From Nostoc foliaceum FACHB-393 (GTDB lineage: Bacteria > Cyanobacteriota > Cyanobacteriia > Cyanobacteriales > Nostocaceae): a stretch of 64,000 nt of DNA. The notes beneath the pieces are model-generated. The model had not been told where the DNA came from. It ran no database searches and saw only the letters and a program-made list of their open reading frames with translations. The stretch covers positions 151,527 to 215,526 of the forward strand of contig NZ_JACJTD010000006.1 in NCBI RefSeq assembly GCF_014698505.1, given 5' to 3'. The position numbers and the translations under genes were made by a program. This document shows, in pieces, positions 9,370 through 19,423 of this stretch (its first letter is position 1; the number at the start of each line of letters is the position of its first letter).

Positions 9370-10413
9370 TTAGCTTGAAACATAAGCCTTAGCAGATTGG
9401 AGCAGATTTTTCTCTACTAGCAACTCGGCGATTTGTATTGCATTCAATGCTGCACCTTTGCGGATTTGATCACCGCACAACCATAATTCCAAGCCACAGG
9501 GATGAGAAATATCTTGACGAATTCTTCCCACTAAAACTTCATCTCTACCAGTTGCTTCAATTGGCATTGGAAAATGATTTGTTTCCCAATCTTCTACCAA
9601 TTTCACTCCAGGGGAGGAATTTAAAATTTTTCTGGCTTCCTCTGCACTAAAGGGAGTCTCAAATTCTAAATTAATGGCTTCTGAATGGGCGCGGAGTACG
9701 GGAACCCGTATACAGGTTGCAGTGATTCTGATTTGCTGCGTACCAAATATTTTTCGGGTTTCGTTGACCATTTTCATTTCTTCCTCACAATAACCCAAAT
9801 CGTTTAATGGTGAGTTATGCGGGAATAAATTAAATGCCAGTGGGTAAGGCAATACCTCTGCGACTGGCGGCTGTCCTTGTAGTATAGCGCTTGTTTGGCT
9901 TTTTACTTCTGCCATTGCTCTGGCACCAGCACCACTAGCAGATTGGTAGGTTGAGGCTACGATGCGTTGTACTGGTTTAACTTTATGCAATGGCCATACT
10001 GCCAAAGTCATTAAAATTGTTGTACAGTTGGGATTTGCAATAATACCTTGGTGATTAGCTGCGGCTTGTGGATTCACCTCTGGTACTACTAAGGGTACTT
10101 CCGGGTTCATCCGAAAGGCACTGGAGTTGTCAATTACCACGGCGCCCTTTTCTACAGCAATTGCTGCCCAAGTTTTGGATGTGGAACCACCTGCACTAGC
10201 TAGTACTATATCTACATTTTCAAAGGCGCGATCGCTCACTGGCTCTACTGGTATATTTTCACCTTTAAACTGTAGTGATCGCCCAAGACTCCGCTCTGAT
10301 GCCAATAACTTTAATTCAGCAATCGGGAAATTACGGCTTTCTAATAATTCCAGCAACTCTGTGCCAACTGCACCTGTTGCTCCTAAAATAGCTAAACGAT
10401 AGGATTTCGACAA
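9370..10413 (-). CDS. asd: Aspartate-semialdehyde dehydrogenase
   Basis: The 347-residue NADP-dependent enzyme reduces aspartyl phosphate to aspartate semialdehyde. The nucleotide-binding loop GATGAVGTEL is at the N-terminus, the catalytic cysteine lies in ANPNCTT, and RVPVLRAHSEA holds the conserved substrate-site histidine. The length matches the bacterial type. It opens the asd-dapA-rnj run and is divergent from tig across an 892-base gap. A short purine-rich tract (AAGGAGGAAGC) sits just before the start codon and acts as a strong ribosome-binding site. Confidence 0.96.
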   Translation of the reverse strand: MSKSYRLAILGATGAVGTELLELLESRNFPIAELKLLASERSLGRSLQFKGENIPVEPVSDRAFENVDIVLASAGGSTSKTWAAIAVEKGAVVIDNSSAFRMNPEVPLVVPEVNPQAAANHQGIIANPNCTTILMTLAVWPLHKVKPVQRIVASTYQSASGAGARAMAEVKSQTSAILQGQPPVAEVLPYPLAFNLFPHNSPLNDLGYCEEEMKMVNETRKIFGTQQIRITATCIRVPVLRAHSEAINLEFETPFSAEEARKILNSSPGVKLVEDWETNHFPMPIEATGRDEVLVGRIRQDISHPCGLELWLCGDQIRKGAALNAIQIAELLVEKNLLQSAKAYVSS

Positions 10414-11305
10414 ACTTGCTTCCTCCTTTAAGAGATTTTCCTACAATTTTTTAGAACAATTGACAATTTGCTTATATTTAAATAGCGATCAGTGATCGCA
10501 GTCTTGAAATAAATTTTGAATAGATTTTTCTCTAATTTAGTCTATCTTTATAGATTGATTTAATAAATTTATTTGCTTGGTTATTTAATACATTCATTAA
10601 TTAATGTTGCATTTTACAACAACCGCAGTCCCATTTTTTCATTTATCTAAACTAGGTTATTGTATTATACAACAAACCGTCATTTAGCAGGAAACATAGA
10701 CAATATCTGCACTTAGGCGTTTTCTCTGCAAGGTAAATAAAGGTCTTGCCTGTAAAGTGGGTTGCCAGGATGATGAATGTATTATGATGCAAATGTTATA
10801 AAATCGGCAAACCATCACATCGAGCTATGCGGCTAGGCAGCAGATTTAATCTTGTACCACAAGATAGCTAGACTCAATGCTATAACTTTGAGGTACTAAC
10901 TACTGGCTGAAAACCAGGATATCACGGTGTTAGCCCACTGAAGAATTAATTCCTGAGTTTTCAGTGCTAAATTCAGACTAACTGAAGATTACAGACTGTG
11001 GGAATAAGGATTAAACTCTTGCTAATCCACAAGGATTCAGCACTTATTACAAATATTAGGCAAGAAACCCCAGACGCTCTTAGCCCTGGAAGTGTCAATA
11101 ATTGTTATGACGGTAAATTGTCAAGTCCTTGGCCATTGGCAGTAAACTGGATCTCTGTGCCAGGACACACCATCCATCCTTGGATGTCATGAAGCCTTGT
11201 GACAACCTCCCATCCTCCCTAAGAGACATCAAGCCATAAACGCGAACAATTATTGCGTCTTGTGTGTACTCGGAGATTAAAATACCAGAAAACTAGAGAC
11301 GAAGC
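10414..11305. other. Long (892-base) divergent control region between asd and tig
   Basis: No protein gene is convincing here. A perfect palindrome TTGTATTATACAA (10660-10672), flanked by GGTT and AACC so that 10655-10678 folds further, is a candidate operator. The half nearer tig (about 10790-11280) is less AT-rich than ordinary spacer and contains several short inverted pieces (for example GGATTAAACTCTTGCTAATCC), so it may be a long tig leader or a separate small RNA. I recognise no known RNA family such as tmRNA, 6S, SRP or RNase P RNA. Confidence 0.45.
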
Positions 11306-12739
11306 ATGAAAGTTACCCAGGAAAAACTTCCCGCCAGCCAAATTGGTCTGGAAATAGAGATTACGCCAGAAATTACCAAGCAAACTTACGAACAGGTCAT
11401 TAAAAACTTAGCGAGTACTGCCAATATTCCTGGGTTTCGTAAAGGCAAGGTACCTCGGCCGATATTGCTGCAACGGCTGGGTACAACTCGTATAAAAGCA
11501 GCAGCACTGGAAGAACTAATTCAAGACGGCATTGAGCAAGCAGTTAAACAAGAAGCTATCCCGGCAATAGGTCAGCCGCAATTACGCTCTTCCTTTGAGG
11601 ATTTGATTACGAATTATGAACCAGGAAAACCCCTGACGATTTCAGCCGCTGTCGATGTAGAACCAGAAGTGAATCTAGTTCAGTACACTGATTTGCAAGC
11701 TAAAGCTGAAGAAGTCAAGTACGAGCCAGAACGAGTGGACGCTACCCTCGACAAGGAACGTCAAGAATTGGCGACATTGATTCCTGTAGAAGGACGTTCA
11801 GCCCAAATCGGTGATATTGCCGTAGTAGATTTTAAAGGTTCATTCGCCAGAGTTGAGGGCGAAGACGAAACAGCTGAACTAGAACCGATTCCTGGAGCCG
11901 AAGCAACTGATTTTCAAGTTGAGTTGCAGGAAGATAAGTTTATTCCAGGGTTTATTTCTGGAATCGTGGGGATGAATCCTGAAGAAACTAAAGAAATTGC
12001 AGCACAGTTCCCAGATCCTTATGCTAATGAAGATTTAGCTGGAAAAGCGGCAACTTTCACAGTGACGCTCAAAGAATTGAAGGAAAAGGAACTACCAGAA
12101 GTAAATGACGATTTCGCCCAAGAAATCAGCGATTTTGAAACCTTAGAGGAGTTACGCGCTTCTTTGGTAGAGCGATATCAGAAAGAGGCGGATGACAAAA
12201 CAAAAGCAAATAAACAGGAAGCGTTGTTAACGGAACTGCTCAAGCACGTAGAAGTTGACTTACCAGCAACCTTGATTGAGCAAGAAGTGGATGCAATGCT
12301 AACGCAAACAGCAATGCGGCTGTCTCAGCAGGGATTAGATGTAAGAAAGTTGTTTACTCAAGATATTATTCCGCAATTGCGGGAGCGATCGCGTACTGAG
12401 GCTATTGAACGCATCAAACGTTCCTTGTCGTTGCGAGAAGTGGGTAAACGCGAATCTATACAGGTAACACCAGAAGAAATCGCAGCCAGAGTCACAGAAC
12501 TTTTGGAACAGTACCCAGAGGAGCAAGACGTTGATGAAGATAGACTGCGCTCAATTGTGGAAAACGAACTATTAACCGAAAAAACCATTGATTGGCTATT
12601 AGAACATTCCTCAGTTGAACTTGTACCCGAAGGCTCCTTGAGTCCTGCGGAGGAAACAGAAGACGCAGAATCAGATGCTGACGTACCTCAGATAGAGGAA
12701 GAAATCAGCGAAACTTCAACAGAAGTCACTGAAGGATAA
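11306..12739 (+). CDS. tig: Trigger factor
   Basis: The 477-residue ribosome-associated chaperone and prolyl isomerase has the N-terminal ribosome-binding domain with the signature GFRKGKVPR (about residues 45-55), an FKBP-like domain (about 165-255) and a long helical C-terminal domain. The acidic tail (EETEDAESDADVPQIEEEIS) is an extension seen in cyanobacteria. It binds nascent chains at the ribosome exit. Its position immediately before clpP and clpX is conserved in many bacteria and links folding with degradation. Confidence 0.97.
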   Translation: MKVTQEKLPASQIGLEIEITPEITKQTYEQVIKNLASTANIPGFRKGKVPRPILLQRLGTTRIKAAALEELIQDGIEQAVKQEAIPAIGQPQLRSSFEDLITNYEPGKPLTISAAVDVEPEVNLVQYTDLQAKAEEVKYEPERVDATLDKERQELATLIPVEGRSAQIGDIAVVDFKGSFARVEGEDETAELEPIPGAEATDFQVELQEDKFIPGFISGIVGMNPEETKEIAAQFPDPYANEDLAGKAATFTVTLKELKEKELPEVNDDFAQEISDFETLEELRASLVERYQKEADDKTKANKQEALLTELLKHVEVDLPATLIEQEVDAMLTQTAMRLSQQGLDVRKLFTQDIIPQLRERSRTEAIERIKRSLSLREVGKRESIQVTPEEIAARVTELLEQYPEEQDVDEDRLRSIVENELLTEKTIDWLLEHSSVELVPEGSLSPAEETEDAESDADVPQIEEEISETSTEVTEG

Positions 12740-13090
12740 TTAAAAATCCCACAGCCATGAGTTCACCAGTTCTGAGTTAAAGTACTGGTGAAATGGGTAA
12801 GTTAAAAGAGATGAGGGAGCAGGGAGCAGGGGAGAAAAACTATTAATTATTGTCCAATGCCCAATGCCCCATAACTCTTAACTCCTGAAAACTCAGGGAT
12901 GAAGGCAGAATAATTAATGAATTTTAAGCAAATTGTGACACATGTTATCGTCTGAGCTTGATACTGTGTTACACGAGAGGAAATTATATGAGGCATAATG
13001 GTTAACACGTAGCTATAAAAATCCCATTCGTCGAAAAGGCAGCATCTGCTGCTGAAACATTTGTCCTAAATTATCGTCAAATTTGCTTGT
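12740..13090. other. Spacer between tig and clpP with hairpin and short repeats
   Basis: A 9-bp stem TTCACCAGT (12762-12770) / ACTGGTGAA (12784-12792) lies 22 bases after the tig stop. It is followed by repeat-like text GGGAGCAGGGGAG and CCAATGCCCAATGCCCC of the dispersed Nostoc class. The stem has no T-tract, so partial read-through from tig into clpP is plausible. The last 100 bases before clpP hold no evident feature. Confidence 0.45.
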
Positions 13091-13789
13091 ATGCTTGTAT
13101 CGCAGTCGGGAAATTACCCCATCAGCAACCAAAGTCGAATAAACATTAACTCCCAGTTGAGCAGCCCTAGCAACATCGTGCCGATGGTGGTGGAACAATC
13201 TGGCATGGGAGAAAGGGCTTTCGACATCTACTCCCGCCTGCTGCGAGAGCGGATTATATTTTTGGGAACGCCAATAGATGATTCTGTAGCCAACTCAATT
13301 GTGGCTCAGTTGTTATTCCTAGACGCTGAAGACTCAGAAAAAGACATCCAACTGTATGTTAATTCTCCTGGCGGCTCAGTCTACGCAGGGATGGCAATCT
13401 ATGATACAATACAGCAAATTCGCCCTGATGTTGTTACCATCTGTTTTGGATTAGCCGCGAGCATGGGGGCATTTTTGTTGACAGCAGGGGCTGCCGGTAA
13501 GCGAATGTCTCTGCCTGACTCCCGGATTATGATTCACCAACCACTTGGTGGCGCTCAAGGTCAAGCCATTGACATTGAAATTCAAGCCAGAGAAATTCTT
13601 TACATTAAGGCTAAATTGAATCAGTTAATGTCTCATCATACTGGTCAACCCTTAGAAAGAATTGAAGCAGATACTGAGCGCGACTTTTTCATGTCGGCAG
13701 AAGAGGCGAAGAACTACGGTTTGATTGATCAGGTCATTTCCAGGCAAAATCTTCCCACAGCAGGGGAAAACGTCACCATTCTGAAATAA
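13091..13789 (+). CDS. clpP: ATP-dependent Clp protease proteolytic subunit
   Basis: The protein of 232 residues is a serine peptidase of the ClpP type: the nucleophile is in [11 protein letters not shown], the histidine in [10 protein letters not shown], and an aspartate follows in the [14 protein letters not shown] region. It forms the degradation chamber used with ClpX. The 31 residues before [13 protein letters not shown] are poorly conserved and may be a propeptide. Alternatively translation may begin at the ATG at 13184, giving 201 residues. clpX follows 9 bases later, so the two are co-transcribed. Confidence 0.95.
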   Translation: MLVSQSGNYPISNQSRININSQLSSPSNIVPMVVEQSGMGERAFDIYSRLLRERIIFLGTPIDDSVANSIVAQLLFLDAEDSEKDIQLYVNSPGGSVYAGMAIYDTIQQIRPDVVTICFGLAASMGAFLLTAGAAGKRMSLPDSRIMIHQPLGGAQGQAIDIEIQAREILYIKAKLNQLMSHHTGQPLERIEADTERDFFMSAEEAKNYGLIDQVISRQNLPTAGENVTILK

Positions 13790-13798
13790 GAGGCTGGT

Positions 13799-15139
13799 AT
13801 GTCTAAGTACGACTCCCATTTAAAATGTTCGTTTTGCGGCAAGTCTCAAGAGCAGGTGCGTAAATTAATCGCGGGGCCGGGAGTCTACATCTGCGATGAA
13901 TGCGTTGACTTGTGTAATGAAATACTAGACGAGGAGTTACTCGATACCAATGGTGCGGCAGCACAGCCAGCACCAAGAGCAGAACCACCTCAAAAACGGC
14001 GTACCCAATCTTCTAGTATTTCGTTTAATCAAATACCCAAGCCAAGAGAGATTAAAAAGTATCTAGACGAACACGTTATTGGTCAAGACGAAGCCAAGAA
14101 AGTGCTGTCAGTAGCCGTTTACAATCACTACAAACGGTTGGCAGTGATTCAGTCTAAAGCCAGTGGCAAAGCTGCGGCAGATGATGCTGTAGAATTGCAA
14201 AAGTCTAACATCTTGTTAATTGGCCCCACTGGTTGCGGCAAAACTCTCTTAGCGCAAACCCTAGCGAAAATCCTAGATGTACCCTTTGCCGTCGCTGATG
14301 CTACGACGCTGACAGAAGCGGGGTATGTGGGAGAAGATGTGGAAAATATCTTGCTGCGACTGTTACAGGTGGCAGATTTAGATATAGAAGAAGCGCAGCG
14401 AGGAATTATCTACATTGATGAAATTGACAAAATTGCTCGCAAGAGTGAGAACCCGTCAATTACCCGTGATGTTTCTGGCGAAGGTGTGCAGCAAGCCTTG
14501 CTAAAAATGTTAGAGGGAACGATCGCCAATGTACCACCCCAAGGAGGGCGTAAGCATCCCTATCAAGACTGTATCCAGATTGATACAAGTAATATCTTGT
14601 TCGTCTGTGGTGGTGCTTTCGTAGGCTTAGAAAAGGTTGTAGATCAGAGAGTTGGTAAAAAAGCAATAGGCTTTGTGCAACCTGGAGAAGGCCAATCGAA
14701 GGAAAAACGGGCAGCAGATACTCTTCGGCATCTAGCACCAGATGATCTAGTAAAATTTGGCATGATTCCCGAATTTATTGGGCGCGTGCCAATGGTAGCA
14801 GTAGTAGATCCGCTAGATGAAGAAGCGTTGATGGCGATTCTCACCCAACCACGCAGCGCCCTAGTGAAGCAGTACCAAAAACTGCTGAAGATGGATAATG
14901 TCCAGTTAGATTTTAAACCAGAAGCTTTACGAGCGATCGCTCAAGAAGCCTATCGGCGTAAAACTGGTGCTAGAGCGCTACGAGGAATTGTCGAAGAACT
15001 GATGCTGGATGTAATGTACGAGTTACCGTCCCGTAAGGATGTGACACGTTGTACAGTAACACGGGAGATGGTCGAGAAGCGATCAACTGCCGAACTGATA
15101 ATACATCCATCTTCACTACCGAAGCCGGAATCAGCCTAA
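13799..15139 (+). CDS. clpX: ATP-dependent Clp protease ATP-binding subunit ClpX
   Basis: The 446-residue AAA+ unfoldase begins with the four-cysteine zinc domain (CSFCGKSQ and CDECVDLC). It then has Walker A GPTGCGKT, Walker B IIYIDEID, and the pore/sensor regions followed by the C-terminal domain with [14 protein letters not shown]. It recognises substrates, including ssrA-tagged proteins, and feeds them to ClpP. It is 9 bases downstream of clpP in the same direction. Confidence 0.97.
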   Translation: MSKYDSHLKCSFCGKSQEQVRKLIAGPGVYICDECVDLCNEILDEELLDTNGAAAQPAPRAEPPQKRRTQSSSISFNQIPKPREIKKYLDEHVIGQDEAKKVLSVAVYNHYKRLAVIQSKASGKAAADDAVELQKSNILLIGPTGCGKTLLAQTLAKILDVPFAVADATTLTEAGYVGEDVENILLRLLQVADLDIEEAQRGIIYIDEIDKIARKSENPSITRDVSGEGVQQALLKMLEGTIANVPPQGGRKHPYQDCIQIDTSNILFVCGGAFVGLEKVVDQRVGKKAIGFVQPGEGQSKEKRAADTLRHLAPDDLVKFGMIPEFIGRVPMVAVVDPLDEEALMAILTQPRSALVKQYQKLLKMDNVQLDFKPEALRAIAQEAYRRKTGARALRGIVEELMLDVMYELPSRKDVTRCTVTREMVEKRSTAELIIHPSSLPKPESA

Positions 15140-15243
15140 TAGTCATTGGTCATTAGTCATTGGTTATTAGTCAAAAACTAAAGACTAATAACCATTTAAT
15201 AAGGGAAAATGACTAATGACAACTGATAAAGGACTAATGACTA
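15139..15243. repeat. Dispersed repeat of GTCATTAGTCATTGG words
   Basis: After the clpX stop there are tandem variants of TAGTCATTGGTCATTAGTCA, followed by opposite-sense GACTAATGACAACTG and GGACTAATGACTAATG, giving a potential hairpin. The same words occur at 18405-18475. The last part overlaps the start of the next gene's ATG. Confidence 0.6.
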
Positions 15244-16164
15244 ATGCCTTATATTAATGTTCGTGGCGTTGAGCATTACTACGAATGGGTGAAAAAACCA
15301 TCTGGTTCTTTGGTAAAACCAGTGATGGTTTTCATTCACGGTTGGGCTGGTTCAGCTAGGTATTGGCAAAATACTGCTAATGCTTTATCAGAGCAATTTG
15401 ACTGTTTACTCTACGATATGCGGGGATTTGGCCGTTCTGGTGGGAAGCCAACCATAGCTCTAGCAAGTGAGGATGTTGCCGAATCTGAGTCACCCCAGGA
15501 TGAATCACAGGCAATCAAAGAGTTAACTTATGAATTAGAGGAATACGCTGATGATTTGGCAGCTTTGTTAGATGGCTTGCATCTTCAGCGTGTATACATC
15601 CATGCTCATTCAATGGGCGCGTCTGTTGCTACTTTATTTTTTAACCGCTACCCCCAACGAGTAGAACGAGGAATTTTAACTTGTAGCGGCGTTTTTGAGT
15701 ACGACGAAAAATCCTTTAGTGCCTTTCATAAATTTGGAGGCTATGTAGTTAAATTCCGTCCCAAGTGGTTAAGCAAAATTCCATTTGTTGACCGGATGTT
15801 TATGGCCAGATTTTTATATAGTTCTATCCCACATTCTGAGCGTAAAGCTTTTTTGCAAGATTTTCTCGAAGCAGATTACGATGCAGCTATAGGGACAATT
15901 TTTACTTCAGTTAGTAAGGCTCAAGCTGAAGTGATGCCGCAAGAGTTTGCCAAGCTGACAGTACCGACTCTGCTTATTGCGGGGGAGTATGACAAAATTA
16001 TTCCAGCCGAGATGGGGCGTCAAGCAGCCGCACTGAGTGACAAGGTGGAATTTGTGATGATTCCCAACACAGCGCATTTCCCAATGTTGGAAGATGCACC
16101 AACTTACCTGCGACGGGTACAAGAGTTTTTGCAAATTAATACCCTAGAGCCGCAAGGGAGTTAA
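15244..16164 (+). CDS. Alpha/beta hydrolase
   Basis: The 306-residue protein has the alpha/beta-hydrolase order: the oxyanion motif VFIHGWAGSARYW, the nucleophile elbow HAHSMGASVA, an acid in IAGEYDKIIP and the final histidine in PNTAHFPMLE. A cap region lies between about residues 150 and 220. An insert rich in glutamate and serine (ASEDVAESESPQDESQAIKE) near residue 85 is unusual. No substrate can be assigned. It follows clpX after a repeat-rich spacer and is probably a separate unit. Confidence 0.85.
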   Translation: MPYINVRGVEHYYEWVKKPSGSLVKPVMVFIHGWAGSARYWQNTANALSEQFDCLLYDMRGFGRSGGKPTIALASEDVAESESPQDESQAIKELTYELEEYADDLAALLDGLHLQRVYIHAHSMGASVATLFFNRYPQRVERGILTCSGVFEYDEKSFSAFHKFGGYVVKFRPKWLSKIPFVDRMFMARFLYSSIPHSERKAFLQDFLEADYDAAIGTIFTSVSKAQAEVMPQEFAKLTVPTLLIAGEYDKIIPAEMGRQAAALSDKVEFVMIPNTAHFPMLEDAPTYLRRVQEFLQINTLEPQGS

Positions 16165-16395
16165 CTTATTTTTTGGGTATTGCTGATTGAAAGTATGAAT
16201 TACCCTCATGCAAAGGCGCAAAGAACTGTTCTTTAGTCATATCGAAAAATGTTATTGCAGGTTTGAAAAGGTTGAGAGCTACTTGATTGCTTCTACTAAA
16301 CCAACATAGAGTTGCATTTCTACAATCATAATCCTGAGTTATTTGTTAGGTGTGTCCGCCTATGCAATTCTTCCCCTCTCTTAATTATCTTTGGA

Positions 16396-17379
16396 TTAAC
16401 CCAAACCCAGTTCTCGTTTTAGTAAATTAATTGAGTTAGTACCGATATAATTTTCAACCTTAATCAGCTTCGGTGGACGAATAATATCATCATCAGATGC
16501 TTGCACGGCTGCTTGCACTGCCGCAAAACTGGCTTGATCACTTATAATCACCTCAGCCCGTTTAACCATTGCCTGAAGTTTATAAGCATCTTTTGGTTGC
16601 GAAGTCATCACTAGTAGTTCATCCCCTCGCAAACCGTGGAGGATGACTTCTGCTGCTCGTGCAATCCCGGAACTGAGGCTAACTATGCCTACACAGTTTT
16701 CTTTTGGTAGTGTTTTCAATAGACTGAGTTCTTTGCTGTAGTCGTAGATATCCAGAGGTATTACCCGTGCAGCTTTAGGAGCTGCGATCGCTTCCACATT
16801 ACTGATAAAATACCGACTTGTGACTACTGTCGCAGAGGTAGTTTTATCGAGCACAGCTGTTAATTCTTCCATTGCTACCAACTGGACTGGTATTTTTAGC
16901 GATCGCTCTAATTCATACACCATCAACTCACCAGCACCCATATCATAGGATGGAACTGCAACCAATACCCGCGCACTACAACGCAAGCGCCAGTCAATTT
17001 CCGCTAAAAATAGCTCTCTGGCTTGATTGAGTGAACATCCTTGAGATAGCAGTTCATCAAGTGCTTGCTGGACAACTTGATATGCATCAGGATGTTGTTT
17101 GAGAATTGGTGATTGCAGCCTGCTACCGCCTTCATGACCTTGGGCCCGAACATAAATTCCTGAACCAGCCATACTTTCAACAAATCCGTCTTCCTCCAGT
17201 TGACGGTAAACTTTGCTAATGGTGTTCCGGTGTAACCCAGTTTGCATTGCTAATGCCCTTGTGCTTGGCAATTTGTAAGCCGGGGGATATTGCCGAGAAG
17301 CGATCGCAAAGCGGATTTGATTAAACAGCTGGGTCGATGCGGGAATTTCGCTGTCTGGCTGAATACGGAATTGAATCAT
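16396..17379 (-). CDS. GntR-family regulator, PlmA-like
   Basis: The 327-residue protein has an N-terminal GntR winged helix (about 1-75, with KLPSTRALAMQTGLHRNTIS) and a cyanobacterial effector domain. The layout, including REIDWRLRC-type and terminal INLLKRELGLG blocks, resembles PlmA, a regulator reported in Anabaena that binds the PII-PipX complex. I cannot tell whether this is PlmA itself or a paralogue. The ATG at 17379 is chosen because AGGAGG lies at 17387-17392 at ideal spacing; the frame also contains an upstream TTG at 17385. Confidence 0.75.
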   Translation of the reverse strand: MIQFRIQPDSEIPASTQLFNQIRFAIASRQYPPAYKLPSTRALAMQTGLHRNTISKVYRQLEEDGFVESMAGSGIYVRAQGHEGGSRLQSPILKQHPDAYQVVQQALDELLSQGCSLNQARELFLAEIDWRLRCSARVLVAVPSYDMGAGELMVYELERSLKIPVQLVAMEELTAVLDKTTSATVVTSRYFISNVEAIAAPKAARVIPLDIYDYSKELSLLKTLPKENCVGIVSLSSGIARAAEVILHGLRGDELLVMTSQPKDAYKLQAMVKRAEVIISDQASFAAVQAAVQASDDDIIRPPKLIKVENYIGTNSINLLKRELGLG

Positions 17380-17386
17380 CACCAAA

Positions 17387-17392
17387 CCTCCT
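17387..17392 (-). promoter_or_regulatory. Strong ribosome-binding site of the GntR gene
   Basis: AGGAGG on the minus strand lies 7 bases before ATG 17379. It decides between that codon and the in-frame TTG six bases upstream. Confidence 0.7.
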
Positions 17393-17482
17393 GAATACTA
17401 AGTGCTGACGAGTGCTGATGAGTGCTGAGTTTTGAGTATTAAGTGTTGCTTTTCTACTCAGCACTTTTAACTCAGCCCTCCT
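17393..17482. repeat. Dispersed AGTGCTGA repeat
   Basis: Tandem words AGTGCTGACGAGTGCTGATG are followed by opposite-sense TACTCAGCACTTTTAACTCAG, forming an imperfect hairpin. The same class (AAGTGCTGAGTCCTGAGTAC) is found near 38998-39050. It is a small dispersed repeat lying just upstream of the GntR gene. Confidence 0.55.
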
Positions 17483-17664
17483 TTAGTGACCAGCTGTATT
17501 TGCTACATGTCAAATATTTTATTTACACATGAAGTTTTTCTGGTAGAAATTTTAATGCTTTCACTATTGGTAATTGATAATTTAAATGGAAATAACCTAA
17601 GCATACTGGCATAGTTATATCAAATAAACACACGGCTAATGATACAGCACTGGTAAAAATTATT

Positions 17665-18405
17665 ATGACAGAGCAAGCAATAATTACCACAACGGTTAAT
17701 CTTTTGCAAGATAATATTCAAGTGTCTGCTTATCTGGCAGAGCCAAAAGAACCCGGTTCTTACCCAGGAGTGGTTGTATTACAAGAGATTTTTGGTGTTA
17801 ATGTTCACATTCGGGATGTTACAGAACGGATTGCCAAACTTGGGTATGTAGCGATCGCACCTGCACTTTTTCAACGGACTGCTCCTGGTTTTGAAACTGG
17901 ATACACACCCGAAGATATTGAAACGGGCAGAGGCTACGCCATGCAAACTAAAGCCTCAGAGTTATTGAGCGATATTCAATTAGCAATTGACTACCTCAAA
18001 AATCTGCCTCAAGTCAAAAAAGATGGCTTTGGCTGTATTGGCTTCTGCTTTGGTGGTCATGTTGCATATATTGCAGCTACCTTACCAGATATTAAAGCTA
18101 CGGCTTCTTTCTACGGTGCTGGAATTACCAGTCGTACACCAGGGGGTGGCGCTCCTACTGTTACCCGCACCAGAGAAATTCCAGGTACTCTCTATGCCTT
18201 CTTTGGCACAGCAGATGCTAGCATCCCACCCGAACAAGTAGATGAGATTGAAGCAGAGTTAGAAAAATATAATATTCCTCATCGTGTGTTCCGCTACGAT
18301 GGAGCTGATCACGGATTTTTCTGTGACCGTCGTGCCAGTTATAATCCTAAAGCTGCTGCTGATGCTTGGGAGCAAGTCAAACAACTCTTTAGTCAACTGA
18401 ATTAG
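17665..18405 (+). CDS. Dienelactone hydrolase-family protein
   Basis: The 246-residue alpha/beta hydrolase carries the catalytic triad of dienelactone hydrolases: cysteine in GCIGFCFGGH (about residue 127), aspartate near FFGTADASIP and histidine in YDGADHGFF. The short insert TPGGGAPTVTRTREIPG is not in the core family. Such enzymes hydrolyse cyclic esters, but most cyanobacterial members have no known substrate. It is divergent from the GntR gene, with about 280 bases between, so regulation by that protein is possible but untested. Confidence 0.87.
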   Translation: MTEQAIITTTVNLLQDNIQVSAYLAEPKEPGSYPGVVVLQEIFGVNVHIRDVTERIAKLGYVAIAPALFQRTAPGFETGYTPEDIETGRGYAMQTKASELLSDIQLAIDYLKNLPQVKKDGFGCIGFCFGGHVAYIAATLPDIKATASFYGAGITSRTPGGGAPTVTRTREIPGTLYAFFGTADASIPPEQVDEIEAELEKYNIPHRVFRYDGADHGFFCDRRASYNPKAAADAWEQVKQLFSQLN

Positions 18406-18476
18406 TCATTAGTCATTAGTCATTAGCAAAGGACAACTGACAAATGACAAATGACAAGTGACAAATGACAATCTAA
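18403..18476. repeat. Tandem GTCATTA / GACAAATGACAA repeat
   Basis: The hydrolase stop overlaps three copies of TAGTCATTAGTCAT. These are followed by GACAACTGACAAATGACAAA and further copies of ACAAATGAC. It is the same dispersed class as at 15139-15243. Confidence 0.6.
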
Positions 18477-18520
18477 ACTCCAGTTGCATCACATCAAATA
18501 ACAATTAATCTTCAAAAGTC

Positions 18521-19423
18521 ATGAATTCCGAATCGAAACTATCTCAAACAGCCAATTCGTCGTTTACAATGGACGATTTTGCCAAAGCGCTAGAAAAACA
18601 CGACTACCAGTTTCAAAAGGGACAGGTTGTACATGGCAAAGTTTTCCAACTTGACCATGATGGAGCCTATGTCGATATTGGTGGCAAGTCGTCAGCTTTT
18701 CTGCCGCGCGATGAGGCTTCTTTGAGAGCAGTTACCGATTTATCAGAAGTGCTGCCATTGCAAGAGGAAATGCAGTTTTTGATTATCCGAGATCAAGATG
18801 CAGAAGGTCAAGTCACCCTTTCTCGAAAGCAGTTGGAAATTCAGCACATCTGGGAACGACTGGCCGAAATGCAGGAAAATGCTCAGACTGTGCAAGTAAA
18901 GGTTATGGGTGTGAATAAAGGTGGTGTCACCGTCGATATTCTCTCCTTGCGGGGATTTATTCCGCGATCGCACCTGGCAGAGCGTGATAATTTAGAAGCT
19001 CTCAAAGGTCAAAATCTGACTGTAGGCTTTTTGGAAATTAATAAAAACACCAACAAACTCATCCTTTCCCAGCGGTTAGCAACTCGTTCTAGCAACTTCA
19101 GCTTATTAGAACTAGGTCAACTAGTGGAAGGTAAAGTTACTGGCATTAAACCTTTTGGTGTGTTTGTTGATTTAAATGGTATGGGGGCTTTGCTTCATAT
19201 CAAGCAGGTAAGCCAAAAATTCATCGACTCTTTAGAAAAGGTATTTAAAGTTGGTCAGCCAATTAAAGCTGTAATTATTGACTTGGATGAGGGTAAAGGG
19301 CGGGTTGCTCTTTCTACCAGAGTTTTGGAAAACTTCCCTGGCGAAGTGTTAGAGAATATGGATGAGGTGATGGCTTCGGCTGAGGCGCGGGCTAATAGAG
19401 CTAATAATAAAGCTGCTGAATAG
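18521..19423 (+). CDS. Short S1-domain RNA-binding protein (Rps1b-like)
   Basis: The 300-residue protein contains three S1 OB-fold domains, at about 33-105, 120-190 and 200-275. The best is the last, with GQLVEGKVTGIKPFGVFVDL and GALLHIKQVS. Full ribosomal S1 in proteobacteria has six such domains. Cyanobacteria have short S1 paralogues (Rps1a, Rps1b) involved in translation initiation, and this matches that type. The C-terminus is alanine/asparagine-rich. Which paralogue it is cannot be fixed without alignment. Confidence 0.82.
   Translation: MNSESKLSQTANSSFTMDDFAKALEKHDYQFQKGQVVHGKVFQLDHDGAYVDIGGKSSAFLPRDEASLRAVTDLSEVLPLQEEMQFLIIRDQDAEGQVTLSRKQLEIQHIWERLAEMQENAQTVQVKVMGVNKGGVTVDILSLRGFIPRSHLAERDNLEALKGQNLTVGFLEINKNTNKLILSQRLATRSSNFSLLELGQLVEGKVTGIKPFGVFVDLNGMGALLHIKQVSQKFIDSLEKVFKVGQPIKAVIIDLDEGKGRVALSTRVLENFPGEVLENMDEVMASAEARANRANNKAAE

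Noticed and set aside
10790..11280. tmRNA, 6S, SRP or RNase P RNA in the tig leader
   Set aside because: None of the conserved sequence blocks of these RNAs that I know are visible.
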